Positions 1-9,436 of a stretch of DNA of 64,000 bases are shown here, one piece after another. The first letter of the stretch is position 1. Each line of letters starts with the position of its first letter. The stretch lies in NCBI GenBank assembly GCA_002840975.1, contig PHDN01000021.1, forward strand, positions 1 to 64,000. The letters are read 5' to 3'. The notes under the pieces were generated by a model. It saw only the letters and a list, made by a program, of their open reading frames with translations, was not told the DNA's origin and searched no databases. Origin of the DNA: Bacteroidetes bacterium HGW-Bacteroidetes-16 (GTDB lineage Bacteria > Bacteroidota > Bacteroidia > Bacteroidales > F082). The translations under genes and the position numbers were made by a program.

Positions 1-73
1 AATTTAGTCTTTTTTCAAACACAAACACTGATTATTAAACACTTACAACCGCACTAATTTGAGAGGGGACAAG

Positions 74-1336
74 TCAGGAGGCCAGGCGGAAACGGATGTT
101 AATTTGTGTACCAAGTTGGGCACTGGAACAGATGGTAAATTTACCGCCAATATCCTGCATTCGTTGGTTCATGTTGTGCAGGCCATTGCCCCAACCTTGT
201 TTTTCTCCTATTATAAACCCGATTCCATTGTCGTGAATGGCCATATCAACAGTATTTTCCTCAATAACAAGTGAGATTTTCACCTTGGTGGCTTGCGAAT
301 ATTTGGCGATGTTGTGAATGGCTTCCTTGACCACCAAAAAAATATTTCGACGGTTTTCATCATGAATAACAAGTATTGGAATTTCATCAGGAAAGTCAAT
401 ATGGATATCTATGTCATTCATTTCGAGGTATTCGCCAACAAATCTCCTGATATAGGCCAAAAGACTTTCCAGACTGTCGTTACTCCTGTTCATGGTCCAG
501 ATGATTTCCCCGATGCTTCCGAACACTTTTTTGCCTGCCTCCAGGATTTTCTTTAGTTTTTCACGTTGTTTAATGTCGATGCCAGCCTGGTTTTGAAGTA
601 GTTGGGTAAGAACTGTGATTCTGGTGAGTTCGGCTCCAATATCATCGTGAAGTTCTTTGGAAATCCGGGCTCTCTCTTTTTCTATCAGTTCAAGATATTC
701 GTATTGCATCATAAATGCAGCAATCACCCCCGCGATGGCCTCCATGGCATGTACATCATGTGCTAATAACCTGGAGGCACCTGTTGGAACCATCTCCCGC
801 CTTTTTCCAGCAACAATGAAGGCGCAAGTTTGTTCATGGAACACAATCGGTGTCATGATATAAAAGGGCATCATAAGAAGGATTTTTAAATCCTCAATAA
901 ATGGCGTTGGACGGGTTTGCCTGTTAACAAGAAGTGAAGTCTTGGAGTTTTGTAATTCACTATCTGGACATACACTTCTGTTTTGTAATTCATGTGTGTC
1001 GGTTTCGGAGTATCCTTTAATAAATGACGGACGAAATGATTCCGACTCATTTCTTTCCGGAAGTAGAACCATGGCATAATCCATGTTCAGGAGAATGAGG
1101 ATCATTTCCATAAAATAGTTGTACAGAAACGAGATGTCACCCGGGCGTGCTATAGCAGTTTTCAATCCAGTGATGAGGCTGAAACCCTTTCGCATCTGTT
1201 CGATCTCATTGGTCATTTCAGCCATTTGGTACTGTAACTTGATGGTGTTCCCGGTAAGTTCAACCACCATCTTTTTGTAATAGTCAATTTCTTTTTGGAA
1301 ATTAATCACCACCTCATCGTCATCATCAGTTTTCAT
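74..1336 (-). CDS. soluble sensor histidine kinase (HisKA_3 type)
   Basis: A 420-residue two-component histidine kinase with no membrane segment. Residues 10-50 look like a coiled coil and about 60-200 like a GAF-type input region (weak recognition). The dimerisation/phosphoacceptor helix carries ISKELHDDIGAELTRI, with the acceptor His near residue 230. A HATPase_c domain follows with an N box (KEAIHNIAKYSQA), HDNGIGF and GNGLHNMNQRM, as in NarX/LiaS-like kinases. The ATG at 1336 lies four bases after the FIST gene's stop. An upstream in-frame TTG would overlap FIST and gives an unlikely N terminus. The gene is probably co-transcribed with FIST, which may supply its ligand input (inference). 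No response regulator is inside the window; it may lie to the left. Confidence 0.88.
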   Translation of the reverse strand: MKTDDDDEVVINFQKEIDYYKKMVVELTGNTIKLQYQMAEMTNEIEQMRKGFSLITGLKTAIARPGDISFLYNYFMEMILILLNMDYAMVLLPERNESESFRPSFIKGYSETDTHELQNRSVCPDSELQNSKTSLLVNRQTRPTPFIEDLKILLMMPFYIMTPIVFHEQTCAFIVAGKRREMVPTGASRLLAHDVHAMEAIAGVIAAFMMQYEYLELIEKERARISKELHDDIGAELTRITVLTQLLQNQAGIDIKQREKLKKILEAGKKVFGSIGEIIWTMNRSNDSLESLLAYIRRFVGEYLEMNDIDIHIDFPDEIPILVIHDENRRNIFLVVKEAIHNIAKYSQATKVKISLVIEENTVDMAIHDNGIGFIIGEKQGWGNGLHNMNQRMQDIGGKFTICSSAQLGTQINIRFRLAS

Positions 1337-1340
1337 ATCT

Positions 1341-2543
1341 TTACTCAGAAAACATACATAGTACCCCCGACCAATCGAGCGGTCGCAACGATTCACCCAC
1401 CTGACCCACTTCCACCCCCGAGTAAAAACCCATAAGGGGCGCTAGTTCGGCAGTGGCTTTTTGCACTTCTTCTGCATCTTCATAATCGCCTCCTGAATAG
1501 GGTTTTGCCCTGCCGGCACAGTTGATGTAGAAATAGAAATGGGCTTTTGAATTTCCGGATTTTATCGTCAATTCATCAAAATTCGACTTGATATATTTCA
1601 AATCCACACTCCTTCTCATCAGTTGTACTTCATCTCCTTGTTTAAGATCGGGTTCAAACATGATCAAGGCTTTTAATTCTTCATCTACGGCCAGTGTCAG
1701 TCGGTTGGTGTAGAGTTTCTCATCATACTCACCGAATTTATCCCCTTTATTTAAGCCCAGTGTAATAAAGAAGGCAAACTCTTTCCATGAAATGGTATGT
1801 TCCTTTCCCAGGAGTTCATCTATCACATCCAGCGCCGGCCTGTTGTTTATTTCCAAAACAACCGGTCCGGAGGTTTTTGTGATGGTCAGGTAGGGGCTTG
1901 CCGGACGACATCCATGCATGATGGTGGTGTGCATTTTTATTTTTCCTCCAATTAGAACTGCCACCACATGTTGTGTTAACACCTCATTGTTGTAGAATTG
2001 ATAACATGGGCTCAGTTGCATATCTCCCAGTAAACCACCTCCCGCACAAGTTAACCTCTTGGGAAGAAAAGGTTCCAGACCTTGAATGAGCAGGGTAGCA
2101 AAGTTCATCAATGGAGGATTCTGTTGTTTACTTGAATCGTAAAAAAACAACAAAGCCTGATCTTCCTGTGTCAGCTTGTCGGATATTTTTTTGCCCAATT
2201 CGGCACCTGCTTTTGCTTCATCCAGGTTGAGCTCCCCTTGGGCAAAGATTTTAAAGGTCACTGTATCAGACGAAAAAACAGTGACGCCTGCCTCAAACCC
2301 TTCATACCCGTGGAATTTTTTGGTAATAATTCCCATGGCAATTCCCCCGATTTTTGGTACATCACCCAGAATGGAGTTCACTCCTGCGAGGAATTCGTGG
2401 GGATTGTGTTTCCCGCTGCAAAAGATGAGTGCAAAATCGGCTTTTTCCATTTTGCCGTTCTCTAGCGCTAATTTCGATGCAGCGATGCCTGCGTTGCGGG
2501 AATGAGTCATTTCAATATAACCTACACCAGTTTTTATAGTCAT
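1341..2543 (-). CDS. FIST N/C domain sensory protein
   Basis: A 400-residue protein with the FIST_N then FIST_C layout, a predicted small-ligand-binding sensory module found next to or fused to signalling proteins. Recognition rests on the N-terminal half (ALIFCSGKHNPHEFLAG, later GGIAMGIITKKFHGYEGF) and the C-terminal half (PASPYLTITKTSG; GFYSGVEVGQVG near the end). There is no signal peptide or membrane span, so it should be cytoplasmic. The family is thought to bind amino-acid-like ligands, but that is inference here. It directly precedes the histidine kinase with a four-base gap, so the two probably form one sensory operon. A TATGTTTG motif on the minus strand at 2712-2719 might be a promoter -7 element, but it has no clear -33 partner. 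Confidence 0.85.
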   Translation of the reverse strand: MTIKTGVGYIEMTHSRNAGIAASKLALENGKMEKADFALIFCSGKHNPHEFLAGVNSILGDVPKIGGIAMGIITKKFHGYEGFEAGVTVFSSDTVTFKIFAQGELNLDEAKAGAELGKKISDKLTQEDQALLFFYDSSKQQNPPLMNFATLLIQGLEPFLPKRLTCAGGGLLGDMQLSPCYQFYNNEVLTQHVVAVLIGGKIKMHTTIMHGCRPASPYLTITKTSGPVVLEINNRPALDVIDELLGKEHTISWKEFAFFITLGLNKGDKFGEYDEKLYTNRLTLAVDEELKALIMFEPDLKQGDEVQLMRRSVDLKYIKSNFDELTIKSGNSKAHFYFYINCAGRAKPYSGGDYEDAEEVQKATAELAPLMGFYSGVEVGQVGESLRPLDWSGVLCMFSE

Positions 2544-2732
2544 TGTAGTAGCAATTTAGTGAGGCGAATGTAGGTGTATTTAGATTAACGTATAAAAAAA
2601 AATTTGACGCGAAATATGCGTAAAATTCGATTCGTCTTTAGGGTAAAAACATTTATTCTGAAGGAATTTACATTTCAAACGCCCTCAAACTTGTCAGGAT
2701 GAAACAATACACAAACATAAAGACATGACAAT

Positions 2733-3260
2733 CTAATCGATAACCCAGGGCCTCAATTCGTCAGCTTCTACCCAGGCTTTTATCCATTCGGGCATAGGGA
2801 GTTCGTTACCTGAATAACCCATGGCAAGGCTTACCTCCTTCACTTTAACAATACCATTTGCCGAAGTAACTGCCGTTCTGATTAGTGCAGCCGAGTGTAT
2901 TTTCCCGTTCCTGACTGTTTTCTGGTGGAAATAAATCCACTTTTCATCGGCGCCTACTAAGCGGGTGTGTAGAAAGTATTTCTGAAACAGTTTCAACCGA
3001 TGACGGTATCTTACGCTGGAACCAGCTACCACCACTCCCCATTTTTTTTCTTTCAACACCTTAAATAAACCGGTTCGCAAGGTCATCTCAAAGCGTCCAA
3101 AATCCATCATGGTGAGGTGGCGTCCATTGTTGAGCTCCCAAAAGGGGTCAATATCGGTGAGGCAAACCCGCATGGGGATGATGCTAATGTCCGTCAAGGT
3201 AAGACGTGGTTTCCAGTGTGTTTTAATGAGGGTACGCGCCAGGCGAAGATAAGGATACAT
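2733..3260 (-). CDS. acyl-CoA thioesterase-like protein (4HBT / THEM6-like)
   Basis: A 175-residue hotdog-fold protein of the 4HBT_2 / THEM6-like type. Visible signs are the early DIDPFWELNNGRHLTMMDFG stretch, comparable to the 'D.Ng.Hl.N..Y' element of 4-hydroxybenzoyl-CoA-type thioesterases, followed by GSSVRYRHRLKLFQ, which matches the beta-strand with R/Y residues in this subfamily. The expected activity is hydrolysis of a fatty or aromatic acyl-CoA; the substrate is unknown. The ATG at 3260 is three bases from the rpe stop, so the two genes are probably one transcript. No signal peptide is seen. Membrane-associated THEM6 proteins carry a similar basic N terminus (RLARTLIKTHWKPR). Confidence 0.7.
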   Translation of the reverse strand: MYPYLRLARTLIKTHWKPRLTLTDISIIPMRVCLTDIDPFWELNNGRHLTMMDFGRFEMTLRTGLFKVLKEKKWGVVVAGSSVRYRHRLKLFQKYFLHTRLVGADEKWIYFHQKTVRNGKIHSAALIRTAVTSANGIVKVKEVSLAMGYSGNELPMPEWIKAWVEADELRPWVID

Positions 3261-3263
3261 CGA

Positions 3264-3911
3264 CTATTGTTTAAGTAAGTGAATAGTCAGGGATGGGTTT
3301 TTGGATTTGAAAACGGTGTTGCCGGCTACCAAAACATCGGCACCGGCGGCCACCAATTTGGGTGCGTTCTCCAGGGTTACTCCGCCATCCACCTCAATCA
3401 GGGCATGGCTTCCACTATCGAGGATCAATTGCTTCAAGCGGATAATCTTGCTGTAGGTTTGTTCGATAAATTGTTGACCGCCAAATCCGGGGTTCACCGA
3501 CATGAGCAAAACAAGATCCAGGTCGGCAATCACCTCTTCGAGTACCTGGATGCCGGTGTGTGGATTTAATACCACGCCCGCTTTCAGACCTTCCGCTTTC
3601 ATAGCCTGGATGGTTCTATGCAGGTGCGTGCTGGCCTCGTAATGAACGGATAGGATATCAGCACCGGCCTCTTTAAATTGTTTGATATACCTTTCGGGCT
3701 GAACGATCATCAAATGAATGTCAAGCGGTTTGGTAGCCAGCTTTTTTATGGCCTTAATTACCGGAAAGCCAAATGAGATATTGGGTACAAATACGCCATC
3801 CATTACATCTAAGTGAAACCAGTCGGCCTCACTTTGGTTAAGCATCATGATTTCGTCATGTAGGTTGGCGAAATTGGCAGAGAGCAGGGAAGGAGCTATG
3901 AGTGGGCTCAT
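3264..3911 (-). CDS. rpe: ribulose-phosphate 3-epimerase
   Basis: A 215-residue TIM-barrel enzyme that interconverts ribulose 5-phosphate and xylulose 5-phosphate in the pentose phosphate pathway. Diagnostic segments are IAPSLLSANFANL at the N terminus, HLDVMDGVFVPNISFG with the metal-binding His/Asp, DIHLMIVQPERYI, VLLMSVNPGFGGQQFI and IEVDGGVTLENAP. All metal and phosphate-binding blocks are present and the length is normal. The start chosen is ATG 3911; an in-frame TTG at 3926 would add five residues inside the promoter. It lies downstream of the rpoD terminator, with its own TATCTTTG element just upstream. Confidence 0.97.
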   Translation of the reverse strand: MSPLIAPSLLSANFANLHDEIMMLNQSEADWFHLDVMDGVFVPNISFGFPVIKAIKKLATKPLDIHLMIVQPERYIKQFKEAGADILSVHYEASTHLHRTIQAMKAEGLKAGVVLNPHTGIQVLEEVIADLDLVLLMSVNPGFGGQQFIEQTYSKIIRLKQLILDSGSHALIEVDGGVTLENAPKLVAAGADVLVAGNTVFKSKNPSLTIHLLKQ

Positions 3912-3923
3912 GTGTTTTTTTTG

Positions 3924-3931
3924 CAAAGATA
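3924..3931 (-). promoter_or_regulatory. putative -7 promoter element of rpe
   Basis: The minus strand reads TATCTTTGCA, a perfect match to the Bacteroidota -7 consensus TAnnTTTG, 12 bases before the rpe ATG and immediately after the rpoD terminator. No good -33 TTTG is present because the terminator hairpin occupies that position, so the promoter is plausible but incomplete. Confidence 0.5.
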
Positions 3932-3957
3932 AAAAAAAGCGCTCCGGGGAACGCTTT
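3931..3957 (-). terminator. rho-independent terminator after rpoD
   Basis: On the minus strand an AAAGCG / CGCTTT stem, extended by TCC/GGA pairs, is followed by a run of eight T. It begins seven bases after the rpoD stop codon and ends before rpe. Confidence 0.8.
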
Positions 3958-3963
3958 GTATGA

Positions 3964-4827
3964 TTATCCTAAATAGGATTTAAGTATTTTACTTCGCGAG
4001 GTATGTTTCAGTCGCCGTATGGCTTTTTCTTTGATCTGACGAACGCGTTCGCGCGTGAGATCGAATTTTTCACCAATTTCTTCCAGCGTCATGGGATGAC
4101 CTGCATTTAAACCAAAGTATAATTTCACTACATCGGCCTCACGTTGCGTGAGTGTTTGAATGGCACGGTCAATTTCTTTGCGGAGCGATTCATACAACAA
4201 TCCTGTTTCAGGAGTAATGGCTTCTTCGCTGCGCAGAACATCGTACATGGTATTGTCTTCGTCCTGAATCAGGGGAGCATCCATGCTCACATGCCGTCCG
4301 GCATTGCGCATCGATTCTTTTACCTCGGTTTCAGTCATTTCCAATTCCAAGGCAATTTCTTCCGAATTGGGTTCACGTTCAAACGATTGTTCCAACCTGG
4401 CCGAAGCCTTGTTGATTTTGTTGATGGAACCGATTTTATTCAACGGAAGTCGCACGATGCGGGATTGTTCTGCCAATGCCTGAAGGATAGATTGTCTAAT
4501 CCACCATACGGCATAGGAAATAAACTTAAAACCCCTTGTTTCATCAAATCGTTGGGCTGCTTTTATCAAACCCAGATTTCCTTCGTTGATCAGGTCAGGA
4601 AGACTAAGTCCTTGGTTCTGATATTGTTTAGACACAGAAACGACGAAACGAAGGTTAGCTTTGGTTAGTTTTTCCAGAGCTGCGCGATCACCTTGTTTAA
4701 TCCGGCGGGCGAGTTCAACCTCTTCCTCAGCCGTGATTAAGTCCACCTTGCCAATTTCCTGAAGGTATTTGTCAAGAGATGCGGTTTCGCGGTTGGTTAC
4801 CTGCTTCGTAATCTTAAGTTGCCTCAT
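3964..4827 (-). CDS. rpoD: primary RNA polymerase sigma factor (RpoD/SigA)
   Basis: A 287-residue group 1 sigma factor of the short type typical of Bacteroidota, which lacks the acidic region 1.1. Region 1.2 covers roughly residues 16-50 ([19 protein letters not shown]). Region 2 includes [14 protein letters not shown]-like core residues, [17 protein letters not shown] and the -10 recognition helix [13 protein letters not shown]. Region 3 is present. The region 4 helix-turn-helix is [19 protein letters not shown] near residues 245-263. It directs housekeeping transcription, and the TTG-N19-TAnnTTTG promoters elsewhere in the window match what this sigma type recognises in Bacteroides and Flavobacterium. 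It appears monocistronic, with a terminator right after it. Confidence 0.98.
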   Translation of the reverse strand: MRQLKITKQVTNRETASLDKYLQEIGKVDLITAEEEVELARRIKQGDRAALEKLTKANLRFVVSVSKQYQNQGLSLPDLINEGNLGLIKAAQRFDETRGFKFISYAVWWIRQSILQALAEQSRIVRLPLNKIGSINKINKASARLEQSFEREPNSEEIALELEMTETEVKESMRNAGRHVSMDAPLIQDEDNTMYDVLRSEEAITPETGLLYESLRKEIDRAIQTLTQREADVVKLYFGLNAGHPMTLEEIGEKFDLTRERVRQIKEKAIRRLKHTSRSKILKSYLG

Positions 4828-4879
4828 ACTAATATATCAAATTAAATCTGAAACTTATACGATTTTGTAGTTAAAAAGG

Positions 4880-7132
4880 TTACCGACGTGGTTTATCATA
4901 CCTGTCGTCGCGGTTCCTTCTGTCAGGGCCGTTGTTGCGGTCCGATCGTTCTGGTCTGTCATGACGTTCGGGTCTTTCTGGTCTGTCAGAATTTTCAATA
5001 TGATCCGGTTTTGGAAGCAACACTTTTCTCGACAGTTTTAGTTTTCCGGTTTTAGCATCGACACCAATAAGTTTAACATCAATTTTTTCACCTTGCTTAA
5101 GTACATCTTCCGGGTTTTCAATGCGTTTCCAATCGATTTCCGATACGTGAAGTAAACCGTCTTTTCCCGGGAGAATTTCGACAAAGGCTCCAAAAGGAAC
5201 AATACTTTTAACCGTTCCGTGGTATATCTTATCTAACTCAGGTACCGCTGTGATGCCTGATATCCAAGCTTTAGCTGCATCAATGGATGCCTTGTTTGAT
5301 CCCATCACATCGATCACTCCCTGGTTGTCGATTTCTTCAATAATAATGGTTGCTCCGGTCACTTTTTGGATTTCCTGGATTACTTTACCGCCAGGTCCGA
5401 TAACAGCACCGATGAATTCTTTATCAATGAACATCTTCTCGATACGTGGTACAAAATCCTTGTAATCAGCACGAGGTTCCTGCATGGTATTGGCCATTTC
5501 GCCCAGGATATGAATCCTTCCCTGGCGCGCTTGCTCGAGAGCCTGCTCAAGAACTTCATAGGAAAGGCCATCCACCTTAATATCCATCTGGCATGCGGTT
5601 ATTCCATCTTTTGTCCCGGTAACTTTAAAGTCCATGTCACCAAGGTGGTCTTCATCACCCAGGATATCTGACAGGACGGCAAATTTACCCGATTGACTGT
5701 CGGATATAAGACCCATGGCAATACCTGCTACGGGTTTTATCATTTTTACACCTGCATCCATCAATGCCAGCGTTCCTCCACACACCGTAGCCATGGATGA
5801 AGAACCGTTGGATTCAAGAATATCAGAGACGATACGGATGGTATACGGATTGTCTTCGCCATTTGGCACCATCACCTTCAAGGCGCGTTCGGCCAGGTTT
5901 CCATGGCCCACTTCACGGCGCGAAATGCTCATCATGCGTTTAACTTCACCCGTTGCGAAAGGGGGGAAATTATAATGAAGCATGAATTTGCGATATCCTG
6001 AAATAACCGCTCCGTCAATCATTTGTGAGTCCATTTTGCCCCCCAGGGTTACGGTCACCAAAGCTTGTGTTTCACCACGTGTGAAAACGGCTGAACCGTG
6101 TGCCGAAGGTACATAATCCACTTCAGACCAAATCGGTCGTATTTCGTTGGTCTTACGTCCATCAAGGCGGATATGGTCGTGCAAAATTGCATAACGTACG
6201 GCTGCTTTTTCCACATCATGGAAATAGCGTTTAACCAAGTTGTTAATTGCTGCACGTTCTTCTTCTTCAAAAGTTTCGATGTAGGCATCGCGAACCGCTT
6301 TAAATGCATCAGCCCGTGCATGTTTATCAGGGTTTCCCTGAAGTGCTATTTCGTAGCAGGCCTGATACGTAGCTTCCATCACTTTGACTTTCAGCTCTTC
6401 ATCATTGGTCTCGTGACAATACTCGCGTTTTACTTTTGATTTTTCAACTTTTTCGGCCAGGTCGATCTGTGCCTGACATTGAATTTTAATGGCATCATGG
6501 GCGACTTGAATGGCCTGGAGCATGTCCGCTTCCGAAACTTCTTTCATTTCACCTTCAACCATCATGATATTATCTATGGTGGCAGCTACAATCATTTCGA
6601 TGTCAGCATCTTCCAGTGTGGAGAGCTGTGGGTTGATAACAAATTTTCCGTTAATACGGGCTACACGCACTTCCGAGATGGGTCCGTTAAACGGGATGTC
6701 TGAAACGGTAAGCGCCGCGGAAGCTGCCAGAGCGGCCAATGCATCCGGAGCTGTGTCTTCGCCACCCGAGATGAGGCTGATTAGCACCTGGGTTTCGGCG
6801 TGGAAATCCTCAGGAAATAAGGGACGCAAAGCTCTGTCGACCAATCGGGAGATGAGGATTTCATGCTCAGAAGGGCGTGCCTCACGTTTGAAGAAACCAC
6901 CAGGAAACTTTCCGGTAGCGGCATATTTTTCTTTATATTCCACCGAAAGTGGCATGAAATCAACGTCTTCTTTGGCGTCTTGTGCTGCAACTACGGTTGC
7001 AAGTATCATGGTGTTGCCCATGCGTACCACTACAGAACCATCTGCTTGTTTGGCTAGTTTTCCTGTTTCAATGGTTACGGTTCTCCCGTCTTCCAGTAAA
7101 AAGGAGGAGGTTATTGGTTCAATTGGTTTCAT
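4880..7132 (-). CDS. pnp: polynucleotide phosphorylase
   Basis: A 750-residue exoribonuclease that degrades RNA 3'-5' phosphorolytically. The order is: first RNase PH domain (about 15-145), linker helical domain, second RNase PH domain (about 325-550; [15 protein letters not shown] and the catalytic-region [18 protein letters not shown]), a KH domain with the GxxG loop ([12 protein letters not shown]) and an S1 domain ([20 protein letters not shown]). The last 40 or so residues are a low-complexity Arg/Asp/Pro tail with repeated RPER units, probably disordered and RNA-binding (inference). It lies downstream of rpsO, the classical synteny, but with a terminator hairpin between them, so transcription would need read-through or an unseen promoter. 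Confidence 0.98.
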   Translation of the reverse strand: MKPIEPITSSFLLEDGRTVTIETGKLAKQADGSVVVRMGNTMILATVVAAQDAKEDVDFMPLSVEYKEKYAATGKFPGGFFKREARPSEHEILISRLVDRALRPLFPEDFHAETQVLISLISGGEDTAPDALAALAASAALTVSDIPFNGPISEVRVARINGKFVINPQLSTLEDADIEMIVAATIDNIMMVEGEMKEVSEADMLQAIQVAHDAIKIQCQAQIDLAEKVEKSKVKREYCHETNDEELKVKVMEATYQACYEIALQGNPDKHARADAFKAVRDAYIETFEEEERAAINNLVKRYFHDVEKAAVRYAILHDHIRLDGRKTNEIRPIWSEVDYVPSAHGSAVFTRGETQALVTVTLGGKMDSQMIDGAVISGYRKFMLHYNFPPFATGEVKRMMSISRREVGHGNLAERALKVMVPNGEDNPYTIRIVSDILESNGSSSMATVCGGTLALMDAGVKMIKPVAGIAMGLISDSQSGKFAVLSDILGDEDHLGDMDFKVTGTKDGITACQMDIKVDGLSYEVLEQALEQARQGRIHILGEMANTMQEPRADYKDFVPRIEKMFIDKEFIGAVIGPGGKVIQEIQKVTGATIIIEEIDNQGVIDVMGSNKASIDAAKAWISGITAVPELDKIYHGTVKSIVPFGAFVEILPGKDGLLHVSEIDWKRIENPEDVLKQGEKIDVKLIGVDAKTGKLKLSRKVLLPKPDHIENSDRPERPERHDRPERSDRNNGPDRRNRDDRYDKPRR

Positions 7133-7174
7133 AATTTAAAAATTATTTATTATCGGGAACACTGAAAACACAAA

Positions 7175-7200
7175 AAAAGGCAATCGGTAAATTGCCTTTT
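7175..7200 (-). terminator. rho-independent terminator after rpsO
   Basis: A perfect 10-bp inverted repeat, AAAAGGCAAT/ATTGCCTTTT, with a six-base loop and continuing T tract on the minus strand, 26 bases after the rpsO stop. The stem is flanked by A/T runs on both sides. It separates rpsO from pnp and may be an attenuator for pnp. Confidence 0.85.
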
Positions 7201-7226
7201 CAAGGGAGGAAGGAACCTGTTCCTTC

Positions 7227-7496
7227 TTATTTTCTTAGACCCAATTGTTTAATGATATGACGATATCTTTCAATATCTTTTTCTTTTAAGTAGTCGAGCA
7301 ACTTTCTTCTTTTACCAACAAGTCTGACGAGTGATCTTTGTGTAAAGACATCTTTTTTATTAATCTTAAGGTGTCCGGTAAGGTGTTTAATGCGGTAGGT
7401 AAACAAGGCTACCTGGCCTTCGGCAGAACCGGTGTCGGTAGCGGCGGTACCATACTTTTCAAAAATCTCTTTTTTAGTTTCAGAAGTTAAATACAT
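7227..7496 (-). CDS. rpsO: 30S ribosomal protein S15
   Basis: An 89-residue primary rRNA-binding protein of the small subunit central domain. It has the full S15 pattern: TGSAEGQVALFTYRIKHLTGHL with the conserved 16S contact residues, HLKINKKDVFTQRSLVRLV, and the C-terminal GKRRKLLDYLKEKDIERY. Length and start (ATG 7496) are standard. It has its own well-formed promoter upstream and a strong terminator downstream, followed by pnp. Confidence 0.98.
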   Translation of the reverse strand: MYLTSETKKEIFEKYGTAATDTGSAEGQVALFTYRIKHLTGHLKINKKDVFTQRSLVRLVGKRRKLLDYLKEKDIERYRHIIKQLGLRK

Positions 7497-7528
7497 ACGT
7501 TATATTTTTTACTCAAAAATTCGGGCTG

Positions 7529-7559
7529 CAAAAATAGAAAGATAAATTGAATTACGCAA
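7529..7559 (-). promoter_or_regulatory. rpsO promoter (TTG-N20-TATTTTTG)
   Basis: On the minus strand the -7 box TATTTTTGCA (7529-7536) is preceded, 20 bases away, by a -33 box (A)TTG (7557-7559). This fits the Bacteroidota consensus. The -7 box is 33 bases before the rpsO ATG. Confidence 0.65.
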
Positions 7560-7695
7560 TCTTTTTTCTGAATCTTTTTCTGTTTTTAAATCTTTTGTAA
7601 ATCAACTGATTAATTTGAAATGAGTTATTTTTTTAATGTTGGATTAATCTGATCGTTCAATATACTTGTACTGGGATCCAAATCGGTATGTCGGT

Positions 7696-8211
7696 TTACT
7701 GAAAAGGAACCTTTTTTCTGGCGACGGCCAGATAAATACCAACAATTCCATAAAGGATAATTGCAAACGACATCAAATAATTTACCGATCCTAAAGTTTC
7801 TGGATTATAGTTCATTACAATAAACCCAAAAATGATCAAAGCGAGTCCGGATAATACATACAACCAGAAATAATTCGATTTTTTGTGGTTGAAAAAACCT
7901 CCAGAAAGGTATAAAATGCCCATCATGGCTATCCAGAAGGCGAAATCTACCATAACAAATCGTTGGGATATTTCAGGAAACGTGAGTAGTACCAGGCCTG
8001 CAAAACCGTCAATCAATGCTTCCATGATAACCTTTTCGTTGAGGGTTTCGTCAAAATGGATAAAGAGATAAATGGCTGTGAGTGCTCCGCCTATAAGCAG
8101 GGCTACACCAAAAAAGAATCCGAATTCGTTGATGGTCAGTGATAAAACTATCGATAGTACCGCTATTATAAGGAGCAGTGACGACCGGAGTATGCTGAAA
8201 ATTGAACGCAT
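7696..8211 (-). CDS. HdeD/DUF308-like membrane protein
   Basis: A 171-residue integral membrane protein with about six short hydrophobic segments in the paired pattern of the HdeD (DUF308) family. In that family small membrane proteins are linked in enterobacteria to acid resistance; the function here is unknown. Glycine-rich turns such as LLIGGALTAIYLF and LSGLALIIFGFIVMNY support the call. The ATG at 8211 is preferred over an in-frame TTG at 8247. It is the last gene of the TetR/ABC operon, 40 bases after the beta-barrel gene, with a TATTTTTG element in between (8228-8235). It may therefore be transcribed both with the operon and alone. Confidence 0.7.
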   Translation of the reverse strand: MRSIFSILRSSLLLIIAVLSIVLSLTINEFGFFFGVALLIGGALTAIYLFIHFDETLNEKVIMEALIDGFAGLVLLTFPEISQRFVMVDFAFWIAMMGILYLSGGFFNHKKSNYFWLYVLSGLALIIFGFIVMNYNPETLGSVNYLMSFAIILYGIVGIYLAVARKKVPFQ

Positions 8212-8227
8212 ATGGAATAATTTTTTA

Positions 8228-8235
8228 CAAAAATA
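8228..8235 (-). promoter_or_regulatory. possible internal -7 element before HdeD-like gene
   Basis: TATTTTTG on the minus strand, 16 bases before ATG 8211, matches TAnnTTTG. The -33 position reads TTTC about 20 bases further upstream, one mismatch from TTTG. An internal promoter is therefore possible but unproven. Confidence 0.4.
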
Positions 8236-8251
8236 ACAAGTATTCAATTGA

Positions 8252-9421
8252 CTAGAAACTATATTTCAGTCTAAAATAATAGATCTGACCATATCCACCG
8301 AATTCTGTTCCGGCTTTGCCTAAAAATACCTGGCTCATCACCAGCAAGCCCAGATTTTGGGTCAGGTTAAAACTCACATTGGGTCCAACATAGGCCGAAT
8401 GATCCAGTGGGTTTACTATCCCGTTCAGGTTGGCCCTTATCAGGGGAGTGATGGGGTAGGAGACCTCTGCAAAAACATCGAATTTCGATAGTGTCAGGGT
8501 TTTGGCCGACATCTGTCCAATCAGCAAATTAGCGCCTTGTCCGGCCGGATCACTGGTCCCGTTGCTGTTGTAGATTGCCGAAACATGCATGTACAGGCTG
8601 TTGGGAAGAGTGTAATTGGCACCGATGGAGGCTACCAGAATTCCTGTGGTGTCACCAAAACGGTCTTTGTCCCTGAAGTAGGTGGCTTCCCCATTAAAAC
8701 CGGCACCCTGAATTTGTCCCGACCAACCTGCTCCGGCGACCATATCGGTATTCATTACACCGCCGAAAAACTGAAAGTCGTAGTTCCATTTGTTAAACTT
8801 AACCATGGCGGCAGCCGTGAGGTGGTGATCCTTGTCGAGTTTGGCTGCAAAGCTTACGGAAGAAAAATTTCCGGTATAATACTGCATTAGTACTGCATCG
8901 CTGCCTGCCCGTTCCACATAATCGAAATCCAGGTAGTTAAAAGCGTTGAAGATGTCGTTGGGCGTCCAAACGGTGTTGATCCCCCAATTGATGCGTTGAC
9001 GGCCAATGGTGGTTTCAAATTTACCTTGGGTCCAGGTAGCGTAAAAACGGTCGATATTGGTGTAAAGCACGTAGGAACTGTCGTGGGCCACATCGAAGGT
9101 CATATTGATCAATCCATCGTCGTTGGTGAGTAAATCGATATAAACAGGGTAGGTGTTGGCCAGAAGAGGTCCGTAAAGGAAGTTGTTGCGCATGCCGGCC
9201 TGAAATTTCAGACTTTTTGTTGCATAATAATTCAGGTTGATGCGGTTATAAACGCCTGACATATTTTGCCAAACAGCCGAATTGGCCGGAGCCATGGTGG
9301 TATTCATAAACTCAAGAAAACCTGAGACTTCGACTTTTTTCTGGGCAACCGATTCTTTTGGATTGATTGAAAACCAGGCTGCCAGCAAAATCAATAAGAT
9401 TTGTTTTAATGAGATTTGCAT
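8252..9421 (-). CDS. outer-membrane beta-barrel protein (DUF1302-like)
   Basis: A 389-residue protein with a signal peptide (cleavage expected after ESVAQ near residue 27). Alternating amphipathic strands run through the mature part, and it ends in an aromatic residue (FRLKYSF), as beta-barrels assembled by BAM do. The segment GRQRINWGINTVWTPNDIFN resembles the conserved W/N/D block of DUF1302-type barrels found next to LolA-like and transporter genes in Proteobacteria. That likeness was judged by eye. No TonB box or plug domain is visible, so it is not a TonB-dependent receptor. It sits 15 bases after the unknown exported protein in the TetR/LolA/ABC operon and would be the outer-membrane component of that system (inference). 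Confidence 0.7.
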   Translation of the reverse strand: MQISLKQILLILLAAWFSINPKESVAQKKVEVSGFLEFMNTTMAPANSAVWQNMSGVYNRINLNYYATKSLKFQAGMRNNFLYGPLLANTYPVYIDLLTNDDGLINMTFDVAHDSSYVLYTNIDRFYATWTQGKFETTIGRQRINWGINTVWTPNDIFNAFNYLDFDYVERAGSDAVLMQYYTGNFSSVSFAAKLDKDHHLTAAAMVKFNKWNYDFQFFGGVMNTDMVAGAGWSGQIQGAGFNGEATYFRDKDRFGDTTGILVASIGANYTLPNSLYMHVSAIYNSNGTSDPAGQGANLLIGQMSAKTLTLSKFDVFAEVSYPITPLIRANLNGIVNPLDHSAYVGPNVSFNLTQNLGLLVMSQVFLGKAGTEFGGYGQIYYFRLKYSF

Positions 9422-9436
9422 GTTTTTTTACACGAT

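Noticed and set aside
6510-7139. 209-codon plus-strand frame opposite pnp
   Set aside because: Antisense shadow of pnp, Ser/Ala-rich as expected from complementary codons.
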